Assembly: GCF_000720135.1 (NCBI RefSeq)
Contig: NZ_JOIU01000009.1
Coordinates: 248,001-312,000 of the forward strand
Source of the DNA: Streptomyces sp. NRRL S-1022
GTDB taxonomy: Bacteria; Actinomycetota; Actinomycetes; Streptomycetales; Streptomycetaceae
DNA: 64,000 nt
Direction of reading: 5' to 3'
In this document: in pieces, positions 8,607-17,152 of the stretch
Position numbering within the stretch: position 1 is the first letter of the stretch
Layout: each line of letters starts with the position of its first letter
Program-made: the position numbers and the translations under genes
The notes under the pieces: generated by a model
Databases searched by the model: none
What the model was told of the DNA's origin: nothing
The model's input: only the letters and a program-made list of their open reading frames with translations

Positions 8607-8620
8607 GTGTGATCTGTCAC
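8607..8620 (-). promoter_or_regulatory. Putative Crp operator in the crp-nth intergenic region
   Basis: The sequence GTGTGATCTGTCAC exactly fits the motif GTG-N6-GNCAC that I recall for Streptomyces Crp. It lies about 90 bp upstream of the crp GTG, which suggests autoregulation, and about 100 bp before nth. Binding is inferred. Confidence 0.6.
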
Positions 8621-8711
8621 AAGGATGCCGCACAGGTGTCCCGGGGTAAGCGTCAGGGGTCCGATCGGGGGCCGCTGCGCGGGGTCCGGGGCGGATGTCG
8701 GTGCCGGGCTT

Positions 8712-8717
8712 TAGGCT
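8712..8717 (+). promoter_or_regulatory. -10 hexamer of a leaderless nth promoter
   Basis: TAGGCT, 6 nt before GTG 8724. It fixes the start of nth with its lysine-rich N-terminal extension. No strong -35 was seen. Confidence 0.45.
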
Positions 8718-8723
8718 GGCCGG

Positions 8724-9710
8724 GTGTCCAAATCGCCGGTGAGAGCACAGGACAAGGGGGCTGGGCGGGTGGTTGCACGTCATGATTCCGCTGTGGGCGA
8801 ACAGAGCCCCGGAGGAAGTAATAAAAAAGGCAAATCAGCCAAAAAGGTACCCGCCGCCGTGAAGAAGGCCGCCGCCGTCGAAAAGCCCGCCAAGAAGGCC
8901 GCGCCCGTCAGGAAGACGGCCGTCCGGCCACCGTCCGGCGAGTCCCCCACCGCGCTGGTCCGCCGCGCCCGCCGCATCAACCGCGAGCTGGCCGAGGTGT
9001 ACCCGTACGCCCACCCCGAGCTGGACTTCGAGAACCCCTTCCAGCTGGTGGTCGCCACCGTGCTGTCGGCCCAGACCACCGACCTGCGCGTCAACCAGAC
9101 CACGCCGGCGCTCTTCGCCAGGTACCCGACCCCCGAGGACCTCGCCGCGGCCGTCCCGGAGGAGGTCGAGGAGATCCTGCGGCCCTGCGGCTTCTTCCGG
9201 GCCAAGACCAAGTCGGTCATAGGGCTCTCCAAGGCGCTCGTGGAGAACTTCGGCGGCGAGGTGCCCGGAAAGCTGGAGGACCTGGTCACGCTGCCCGGTG
9301 TCGGCCGCAAGACCGCCTTCGTCGTCCTCGGCAACGCCTTCGGCCGGCCCGGGATCACCGTGGACACCCACTTCCAGCGGCTGGTCCGGCGCTGGCGGTG
9401 GACCGACGAGACCGACCCCGACAAGATCGAGGCCGCGGTCGGCGCGCTCTTCCCGAAGAGCGACTGGACCGACCTGTCCCACCACGTGATCTGGCACGGC
9501 CGCCGCATCTGCCACGCCCGCAAGCCCGCCTGCGGCGCCTGCCCCATCGCCCCGCTCTGCCCGGCCTACGGCGAGGGCGAGACCGACCCGGAGAAGGCCG
9601 CCAAGCTGCTCAAGTACGAGAAGGGCGGCTTCCCCGGCCAGCGGCTCAAGCCCCCGCAGGCCTACCTCGACGCGGGCGGCAGGCCGGCGCCGCCACTGGG
9701 CGCCGCGTGA
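8724..9710 (+). CDS. nth: Endonuclease III (DNA glycosylase/AP lyase)
   Basis: Base-excision repair enzyme removing oxidised pyrimidines. The catalytic core has the helix-hairpin-helix LPGVGRKTA (190-198) with catalytic Lys196, catalytic Asp214 in VDTHFQRL, and the C-x6-C-x2-C-x5-C [4Fe-4S] loop at Cys263, Cys270, Cys273 and Cys279. The core is preceded by about 70 extra residues rich in Lys and Ala ([24 protein letters not shown]), like the actinobacterial lysine tails that increase DNA affinity. The GTG start is supported by TAGGCT six nucleotides upstream; an internal GGAGGAAG at 8811 has no start codon after it. Confidence 0.94.
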   Translation: MSKSPVRAQDKGAGRVVARHDSAVGEQSPGGSNKKGKSAKKVPAAVKKAAAVEKPAKKAAPVRKTAVRPPSGESPTALVRRARRINRELAEVYPYAHPELDFENPFQLVVATVLSAQTTDLRVNQTTPALFARYPTPEDLAAAVPEEVEEILRPCGFFRAKTKSVIGLSKALVENFGGEVPGKLEDLVTLPGVGRKTAFVVLGNAFGRPGITVDTHFQRLVRRWRWTDETDPDKIEAAVGALFPKSDWTDLSHHVIWHGRRICHARKPACGACPIAPLCPAYGEGETDPEKAAKLLKYEKGGFPGQRLKPPQAYLDAGGRPAPPLGAA

Positions 9711-9759
9711 CGGAACGATCCCGGGGGTCCCGGGCGTTGGAGAGGGCAGAGCGGCGGGG

Positions 9760-10458
9760 GTGGCGATGAGGGCAAGTGAGACACAGGGCGGTTCGGTGAC
9801 GTTCAGCAGGGAAGGGCTGCCGGACTGGCTGGAGCCCGTCGTGCGCGCCGCCGACACGATCCAGCCGCTCCAGCTGAGCAGCTTCCTGCCGCCGGAGAAC
9901 GGCTCGGGACGGCAGTCTGCCGTGCTGATCCTGTTCGGCGAGGGCGAGCGCGGCCCGGAGCTGCTGCTCATGGAGCGCGCCGGCTCGCTGCGTTCGCACG
10001 CCGGCCAGCCGTCCTTCCCGGGCGGCGCGCTGGATCCGGAGGACGGCGATCCGCAGCGCGAGGGACCGCTGCGGGCCGCGCTGCGCGAGGCGGAGGAGGA
10101 GACCGGGCTCGACCCGTCCGGCGTGCAGCTCATCGGCGTGCTGCCGAGGCTGTACATCCCGGTCAGCGGCTTCGTCGTCACGCCCGTGCTCGGCTGGTGG
10201 CGCAAGCCCAGCCCGGTCGGCGTGGTCGACCCGAACGAGACGGCGCGGGTCTTCACCGTGCCCGTGGCGGATCTCACGGACCCCGCCAACCGCGCCACCG
10301 CCGTCCACCCCAGAGGCCACAGCGGTCCGGCATTCTTGGTCGAATCGGCCCTGGTGTGGGGTTTCACGGCAGGGGTGATCGACCGGCTGCTGCACTACGC
10401 GGGCTGGGAGCGGCCCTGGGACCACGGGAAGCAGGTCCCGCTCGACTGGCACGCATGA
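9760..10458 (+). CDS. NUDIX hydrolase, CoA pyrophosphatase (NudL) type
   Basis: 232-residue NUDIX enzyme with LRSHAGQPSFPGGALDP (about 77-93) followed by REAEEETGL (109-117). The H-x-G-Q-x-x-FPGG segment next to the NUDIX box marks the CoA pyrophosphohydrolase subfamily, so the probable reaction is CoA to phosphopantetheine plus 3',5'-ADP. Start choice is uncertain: GTG 9760, ATG 9766 and GTG 9796 are all in frame and no strong ribosome site decides. It sits between nth and the MarP-like protease, as Rv3672c does, and is likely in one operon with the protease 4 bp downstream. Confidence 0.87.
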   Translation: MAMRASETQGGSVTFSREGLPDWLEPVVRAADTIQPLQLSSFLPPENGSGRQSAVLILFGEGERGPELLLMERAGSLRSHAGQPSFPGGALDPEDGDPQREGPLRAALREAEEETGLDPSGVQLIGVLPRLYIPVSGFVVTPVLGWWRKPSPVGVVDPNETARVFTVPVADLTDPANRATAVHPRGHSGPAFLVESALVWGFTAGVIDRLLHYAGWERPWDHGKQVPLDWHA

Positions 10459-10462
10459 CAGG

Positions 10463-11671
10463 GTGTCGTACGTGAACGTGCTGGACATCCTGTTGCTGGT
10501 CGCGGCCGTGTGGTTCGCGGTGGTGGGGTACCGCCAGGGCTTCGTCGTCGGCATCCTGTCGGTGATCGGGTTCCTGGGCGGCGGCCTCGTCGCCGTGTAC
10601 ACGCTGCCCGTCGTCTGGGACGCCGTGACCGGCCAGGCGGAGGTCGGCACCACCGCCGCCGTCGTGGCCGTCGTCGTGGTCATCGTCTGCGCCTCCATCG
10701 GCCAGGCCCTGACCACCCACCTCGGCAACAAACTGCGCCGGTACATCACCTGGTCCCCGGCCCGCGCCCTGGACGCCACCGGGGGCGCGCTGGTCAACGT
10801 CGTGGCCATGCTCCTGGTCGCCTGGCTGATCGGCTCCGCCCTGGCCGGCACGACCCTGCCCACGCTCGGCAAGGAGGTCCGGGGCTCCAAGGTGCTCCTC
10901 GGCGTGTCCCGGGCGCTGCCCGCGCAGGCCGACACCTGGTTCGCCGACTTCTCCGCCGTCCTCGCGCAGAACGGCTTCCCGCAGGTCTTCAGCCCGTTCG
11001 CCAACGAGCCGATCAAGGACGTGGAGCCGCCCGACCCGGCCCTCGCCGGCAGCCCGGTGGCCTTCCACGCCCAGCGGTCCATCGTCAAGGTCACCGGCAC
11101 CGCGCAGAGCTGCGGCAAGGTCCTGGAGGGCAGCGGCTTCGTCTTCGCCGACCGCCGCGTCATGACCAACGCGCACGTCGTCGGCGGTGTGGACGCGCCG
11201 CGGGTGCAGATCGGCGGCGAGGGCCGCAAGTACGACGCGAAGGTCGTGCTGTACGACTGGAAGCGCGACATCGCGGTACTCGACGTACCGGACCTGAGGG
11301 CGAAGGCGTTGCGGTTCACCGACCGGGACGCGTCCGGTGGTGCCGGCGCGATCGTCGCGGGCTTCCCCGAGAACGGCTCGTACGACGTGCGTGCCGCGCG
11401 CGTGCGCGGGCGCATCACGGCCAACGGCCCGGACATCTACCACCGCGGCACGGTCCGCCGCGACGTCTACTCGCTGTACGCCACCGTCCGCCAGGGCAAC
11501 TCCGGCGGCCCCCTGCTCACACCGGACGGCAAGGTGTACGGCGTGGTGTTCGCCAAGTCCCTCGACGACGCGGACACCGGTTACGCCCTGACGGCGGACG
11601 AGATCCAGCCCGACGTGCGGCGGGGGCGTACGGCGAACGAGCAGGTGGGTACGGACAGCTGCGCCCTGTGA
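10463..11671 (+). CDS. MarP-like membrane serine protease (CvpA + trypsin-like domain)
   Basis: 402-residue membrane-anchored periplasmic protease. Residues 1-135 hold about four membrane helices of a CvpA-like domain; residues from about 200 form a chymotrypsin-fold domain with a complete triad: His238 in TNAHVV, Asp269 in KRDIAVL and Ser347 in GNSGGPLL. Cys217 and Cys400 match the regulatory disulfide of M. tuberculosis MarP (Rv3671c), which resists acid and oxidative stress by processing cell-wall hydrolases. Position after a NUDIX gene is also conserved. Function in acid resistance is transferred by analogy only. Confidence 0.9.
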   Translation: MSYVNVLDILLLVAAVWFAVVGYRQGFVVGILSVIGFLGGGLVAVYTLPVVWDAVTGQAEVGTTAAVVAVVVVIVCASIGQALTTHLGNKLRRYITWSPARALDATGGALVNVVAMLLVAWLIGSALAGTTLPTLGKEVRGSKVLLGVSRALPAQADTWFADFSAVLAQNGFPQVFSPFANEPIKDVEPPDPALAGSPVAFHAQRSIVKVTGTAQSCGKVLEGSGFVFADRRVMTNAHVVGGVDAPRVQIGGEGRKYDAKVVLYDWKRDIAVLDVPDLRAKALRFTDRDASGGAGAIVAGFPENGSYDVRAARVRGRITANGPDIYHRGTVRRDVYSLYATVRQGNSGGPLLTPDGKVYGVVFAKSLDDADTGYALTADEIQPDVRRGRTANEQVGTDSCAL

Positions 11672-11683
11672 GGACGGTGGCGC

Positions 11684-11863
11684 TCAGTCCCGCGTGTGGC
11701 GCAGGCGCACCGAGACCCAGCGGGCCCGGCGGCGCAGGATGCGCGGGATCCCCACCCGGGGGTCCGCTTCCGCGAGTTGCGGGGTGCCTCGCTGAGGCGT
11801 GCTCAGGCCCGTGGCCGAGCGGCGGTTGCGGGGTGCGTCACTGTAGTCGTGCGTCCAGCCCAT
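11684..11863 (-). CDS. Small conserved-looking hypothetical protein (59 aa)
   Basis: Short minus-strand gene beginning MGWTHDYSDAPRNRRS and ending RRARWVSVRLRHTRD. Third-position G/C is very high, and the basic, arginine-rich C-terminus looks like a small nucleic-acid- or membrane-associated protein. No ribosome site is obvious. I do not recognise a named family; I have a weak memory of similar short proteins in other Streptomyces. It lies in the 320-bp gap between the MarP-like gene and the alpha/beta hydrolase, same strand as the latter. Confidence 0.5.
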   Translation of the reverse strand: MGWTHDYSDAPRNRRSATGLSTPQRGTPQLAEADPRVGIPRILRRRARWVSVRLRHTRD

Positions 11864-11990
11864 ACCCGGACGTGTGCCCCCGCCCCAAGGTCGATAACCG
11901 CCCGCGCGGCCCCCAATTGGCCTATGCGGCGGGCATGTGGCCGTTCGGGGGACGAGTGTTCAGGAACCGGGTACTCCGCGCACCGTACCG

Positions 11991-12914
11991 TCACCGGTCG
12001 GGCTCGGGATCCTTCAGCCAGTTGACCAGTTCGGTGGAGAACGCCGCCGGGTCCTCCTCGTGCGGGAAGTGGCCGAGGCCGTCGAACAGCCGCCAGCGGT
12101 AGGGCGCTTCGACGTACTCGCCCGAACCGGCCGCGCTGCGCGTGCGCGTCACCGGGTCCAGCGAGCCGTGCAGATGCAGCGTCGGCACCCGCACGGGCCG
12201 CTTCATCCGGCGGTAGAACTGCACGCCGTCCGGGCGGCCCAGGGAGCGCACCAGCCAGCGGTACGGCTCGATCGCGCAGTGCGCGGTGGAGGGGATGCAC
12301 ATCGCCCGCTGGTACGTCTCCACCGCCGCGTCCTCCGGCAGCCGCGGCCCGGACCAGTCCCGGATCAGCCGGCCCACCAGCGCGCCGCCGTCCGCGGTCA
12401 GTTGGCGCTCGGGGAGCCACGGCCGCTGGAACCCCCAGACGTAGGAGTTGGCGGCCGTCTGCCGGGCGTCGCGCAGCATCGCCGCGCGCCAGCGCCGCGG
12501 ATGGGGCATGGAGACCACGGCCAGGCGCCGGACCAGCTTGGGCCGCATGACCGCCGCCGTCCACGCCAGATAGCCGCCGAGGTCGTGACCGACCAGGGCG
12601 GCGTCCGGTTCGCCGAGCGAGCGGATGACACCGGTGACGTCCAGCGCGAGGTTGGCGGGGTCGTACCCGCGGGGTGTGCGGTCGCTGCCGCCGACACCCC
12701 GCAGGTCCATCGCCACCGCCCGGTAGCCCGCGTCGGCGAGCGCGGTCAGCTGGTGCCGCCACGTCCACCAGAACTGCGGGAAGCCGTGCAGGAGCAGCAC
12801 CAGGGGACCGTCGCCGAGTTCGGCGATGTGGAAACGCGCGCCGTTCGCGGCGACGTCCCTGTGGATCCAGGGGCCTTCGATCCGTACGGCCGAGGGGGCG
12901 GCGGGTTCCGTCAT
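11991..12914 (-). CDS. Alpha/beta hydrolase, epoxide hydrolase-like
   Basis: 307-residue alpha/beta-hydrolase. It has the oxyanion motif HGFPQFWWTWRHQ, the nucleophile elbow GHDLGG (Asp as nucleophile, as in epoxide hydrolases and dehalogenases), HGSLDP for the acid and GHFPHEE for the histidine. The Asp nucleophile and the two aromatic residues favour epoxide hydrolase; it corresponds to EphE (Rv3670) in the mycobacterial block. Substrate unknown. The start overlaps the stop of the upstream DUF1469 gene by ATGA, indicating coupling. Confidence 0.86.
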   Translation of the reverse strand: MTEPAAPSAVRIEGPWIHRDVAANGARFHIAELGDGPLVLLLHGFPQFWWTWRHQLTALADAGYRAVAMDLRGVGGSDRTPRGYDPANLALDVTGVIRSLGEPDAALVGHDLGGYLAWTAAVMRPKLVRRLAVVSMPHPRRWRAAMLRDARQTAANSYVWGFQRPWLPERQLTADGGALVGRLIRDWSGPRLPEDAAVETYQRAMCIPSTAHCAIEPYRWLVRSLGRPDGVQFYRRMKRPVRVPTLHLHGSLDPVTRTRSAAGSGEYVEAPYRWRLFDGLGHFPHEEDPAAFSTELVNWLKDPEPDR

Positions 12915-13402
12915 GACGACGAGCGTGCCACAGCCTCGATGGCCGCGGGAGTCTGCTCCCCGGTCAGCTCCGGGCGCCGCGGATGCGGCTTGGCGTTCTG
13001 CAGCACGCCCGCGGACTGCTTCATCGAGGCGGCCACCTTCTGCGGGCCCCGGCCCTTCTTGGCCTTCTTCGCGAACGTCACGCCGAGCAGCGCGAGGAAT
13101 CCGGCGACGAGCACGTTGGCCGCGAAGGACAGCAGGAAGCAGACGGCCAGGTTCCAGCCGCTCCAGGTCCTGATGCCGTACGCCAGCGCGAAGTTGAGCA
13201 TCGGCAGGGAGAACACCAGCACCGCGCCGGCGACGGAGAACGCCCCGCCGCTCACCGCGCCGCGCTTCACGTCCTGCTTGAGCTGGGCCTTGGCCAGTGC
13301 GATCTCGTCGTGCACCAGCGCCGACAATTCGGTCGTCGCCGAGGCGAACAGCTGGCCGATGCTGCGTTCGGCGCCGACCGGGCTGCCGTCGGGTGCGCTC
13401 AT
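12911..13402 (-). CDS. DUF1469 / phage holin superfamily III membrane protein
   Basis: 163-residue protein with an N-terminal amphipathic segment (SIGQLFASATTELSALVHDEIALAKAQLKQDVKR), two central membrane helices (about 55-75 and 85-110) and a basic C-terminus. This is the Actinobacteria DUF1469 layout; holin activity is not implied. GAGGGAGA before the ATG gives a good ribosome site. It is coupled to the downstream epoxide-hydrolase-like gene and matches Rv3669 beside Rv3670. Confidence 0.82.
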   Translation of the reverse strand: MSAPDGSPVGAERSIGQLFASATTELSALVHDEIALAKAQLKQDVKRGAVSGGAFSVAGAVLVFSLPMLNFALAYGIRTWSGWNLAVCFLLSFAANVLVAGFLALLGVTFAKKAKKGRGPQKVAASMKQSAGVLQNAKPHPRRPELTGEQTPAAIEAVARSSS

Positions 13403-13470
13403 CGCGATCTCCCTCTGAGGTCTCTCGTCATCGTCTTGCGTACCGTCTTGGTTTGTACCGTCTCGTCAGA

Positions 13471-14907
13471 TCATGCCGGACGGTCGTCCCCATCGCCTGC
13501 CCCGCCCGGCACTTCCGCAAGACCGTGGCGCGCCTCGGCCGTCCGCTCGGCCGCCAGCCGCCGGTGTTCGGCGGCCTTGCGCTCGTGGATCTCGGCCATG
13601 CGCAGGTGGTACGCCGGATCGTCCTGCTCGTACACGTCGGGGATGCCGTCGAGGTCCTCGTCGCGCTCCTCGGCCTCGCACAGCCTGCGGTACTCGGCGT
13701 TGCGCAGCTTCAGCAGCACGGTGGCGCACACCACCGCGATCAGCGAGCCGGTGAGGACGGCCGCCTTCACCTCGTCGGTCAGTACGGCGTCGCCGGCGAA
13801 GGCCAGCTCGCCGATGAGCAGGGAGACCGTGAACCCGATGCCGGCGAGGGACGCCACCGCGAACAGGTCGGCCCACCGCAGGTCCTCGCTCAGCTCCGCC
13901 CGGGTGAAGCGGGCGGTCAGCCAGGTGCCGCCGAAGATGCCGGCGGTCTTGCCCACGACCAGGCCCAGGACGACGCCGAGCGTCTCGGGTCTGGTGAACA
14001 CGTCCGCGAGGGCCCCGCCGGATATCGACACACCGGCGCTGAAGAGCGCGAACAGCGGTACGGCGAGCCCGGCCGACAGGGGCCGCACCAGATGCTCGAT
14101 GTGCTCGCCCGGCGCGTGCTCCTCACCTTCCCGGGTGGTGCAGCGCAGCATCAGGCCCATCGCCACGCCGGCGATGGTGGCGTGCACGCCGCTGTTGTAC
14201 ATCAGCGCCCAGACGACGACCCCGAGCGGTACGTACACGTACCAGCCGCGTACGCCCTTGCGCAGCAGCAGCCAGAAGACGGCGAGGCCGGCGGCGGCCC
14301 CGCCGAGCGCGGCGAAGTTCAGCCGGTCGGTGAAGAACACGGCGATGATCAGAATCGCGAAGAGGTCGTCGACCACCGCGAGGGTGAGCAGGAAGGCGCG
14401 CAGGGCGCTGGGCAGGGAGGTGCCGATGACCGCGAGGACGGCGAGCGCGAAGGCGATGTCGGTGGCGGTGGGCACGGCCCAGCCCTGTGCGGAGCCGCCC
14501 CCGGCGAGGGTGGTGAGGGTGTAGACCAGCGCCGGTACGGCCATCCCGCACAGCGCGGCCACCACGGGCAGCACGGCCGCCTTGGGGTCGCGCAGGTCCC
14601 CGGCGACCAGCTCGCGCTTCAGCTCGATGCCGGCGACGAAGAAGAACACGGCGAGCAGGCCGTCGGCGGCCCAGTGGGCGACCGAGAGGTGGAGGCCGAG
14701 CGCGCCGGGGCCGAGGTGGAAGTGGCTGACCGTCTCGTAGCTGTCGCGCAGGCCGGGGATGTTCGCCCAGAGCAGCGCGGCCACGGCGGCGAGGAGGAGC
14801 AGGACACCGCCGACGGTCTCGGTGCGCAGCGCGTCCGTGACGAAGGTCCGCTCGGGCAGCGACAGACGGCCGAGGGCCTTGCGGGGGCTGGTGCGGGGCG
14901 CGGTCAC
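13471..14907 (-). CDS. nhaA: Na+/H+ antiporter NhaA
   Basis: NhaA-type antiporter of the cytoplasmic membrane, exporting sodium in exchange for protons. The 478-residue product has the family's helix bundle, including the ELKRELVAGDLRDP motif of the third segment and TDIAFALAVLAVIGTSLP with the functional Asp pair near VVDDLFAI. GTG 14907 is chosen because GGAGG lies 6 nt upstream; an ATG at 14937 is also in frame. A hydrophilic C-terminal tail of about 70 residues (EERDEDLDGIPDVYEQDD...) is longer than in the E. coli protein. It has no equivalent in the mycobacterial block. Confidence 0.92.
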   Translation of the reverse strand: MTAPRTSPRKALGRLSLPERTFVTDALRTETVGGVLLLLAAVAALLWANIPGLRDSYETVSHFHLGPGALGLHLSVAHWAADGLLAVFFFVAGIELKRELVAGDLRDPKAAVLPVVAALCGMAVPALVYTLTTLAGGGSAQGWAVPTATDIAFALAVLAVIGTSLPSALRAFLLTLAVVDDLFAILIIAVFFTDRLNFAALGGAAAGLAVFWLLLRKGVRGWYVYVPLGVVVWALMYNSGVHATIAGVAMGLMLRCTTREGEEHAPGEHIEHLVRPLSAGLAVPLFALFSAGVSISGGALADVFTRPETLGVVLGLVVGKTAGIFGGTWLTARFTRAELSEDLRWADLFAVASLAGIGFTVSLLIGELAFAGDAVLTDEVKAAVLTGSLIAVVCATVLLKLRNAEYRRLCEAEERDEDLDGIPDVYEQDDPAYHLRMAEIHERKAAEHRRLAAERTAEARHGLAEVPGGAGDGDDRPA

Positions 14908-14980
14908 GGGAGACCTCCGGGGGCAGGCGGAATTCACATGCCGACCAGACTTCCCGGCGCACCTGGCGTGCCGCGTCGAA

Positions 14981-15011
14981 CGGCACTTTGCTTAGATTAC
15001 CTAAAGTGCCG
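14981..15011. repeat. Inverted repeat upstream of nhaA
   Basis: Nine-base arms CGGCACTTT (14981-14989) and AAAGTGCCG (15003-15011) around a 13-base centre that itself contains TTAG...CTAA. It lies about 75 bp before the nhaA start, so it could be an operator or a second terminator stem for acsA. A DtxR-type iron box was considered and fits poorly. Confidence 0.5.
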
Positions 15012-15046
15012 CGCGCCGGGTCCGGTGATCTTCACCGTAGACGCCC

Positions 15047-15082
15047 GGGGGCCACCCGGCACGTTCGCCGGCCGGGTGCCCC
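15047..15082 (-). terminator. Probable terminator of acsA
   Basis: Hairpin with arms GGGGGCCACCCGGC (15047-15060) and GCCGGGTGCCCC (15071-15082), 10-base loop, one bulge. It starts 13 bp past the acsA stop; no U-tract, as is common in Streptomyces. Confidence 0.6.
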
Positions 15083-15094
15083 TCGGAGTGCCGT

Positions 15095-17050
<1,956 letters not shown>

Positions 17051-17136
17051 GACATCTCCCTTTCCAAGGGTGTCCGTTGTGTCCCAGGCCACAGCTCATC
17101 AGACGCGGGGGGCCGATGACAAGGGTCGACGGCAAA

Positions 17137-17152
17137 ATTGGTTTAGACCTGT
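17137..17152 (-). promoter_or_regulatory. DasR-like (dre) operator upstream of acsA
   Basis: ATTGGTTTAGACCTGT matches 12 of 16 bases of the DasR consensus ACTGGTCTAGACCACT, with the central TGGT/AGACC core kept. It lies about 87 bp upstream of the acsA GTG and overlaps the stop codon of the SulP-carbonic anhydrase gene. Regulation of acsA by the GlcNAc-responsive regulator DasR is an inference. Confidence 0.45.

Noticed and set aside
8811..8818. GGAGGAAG ribosome site inside nth as an alternative start
   Set aside because: No start codon follows at usable spacing; the frame continues from GTG 8724, which has a leaderless -10.
14981..15011. Iron-box (DmdR/DtxR) reading of the inverted repeat
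   Set aside because: Only the TTAGGT half matches; the other positions disagree with the 19-bp consensus.
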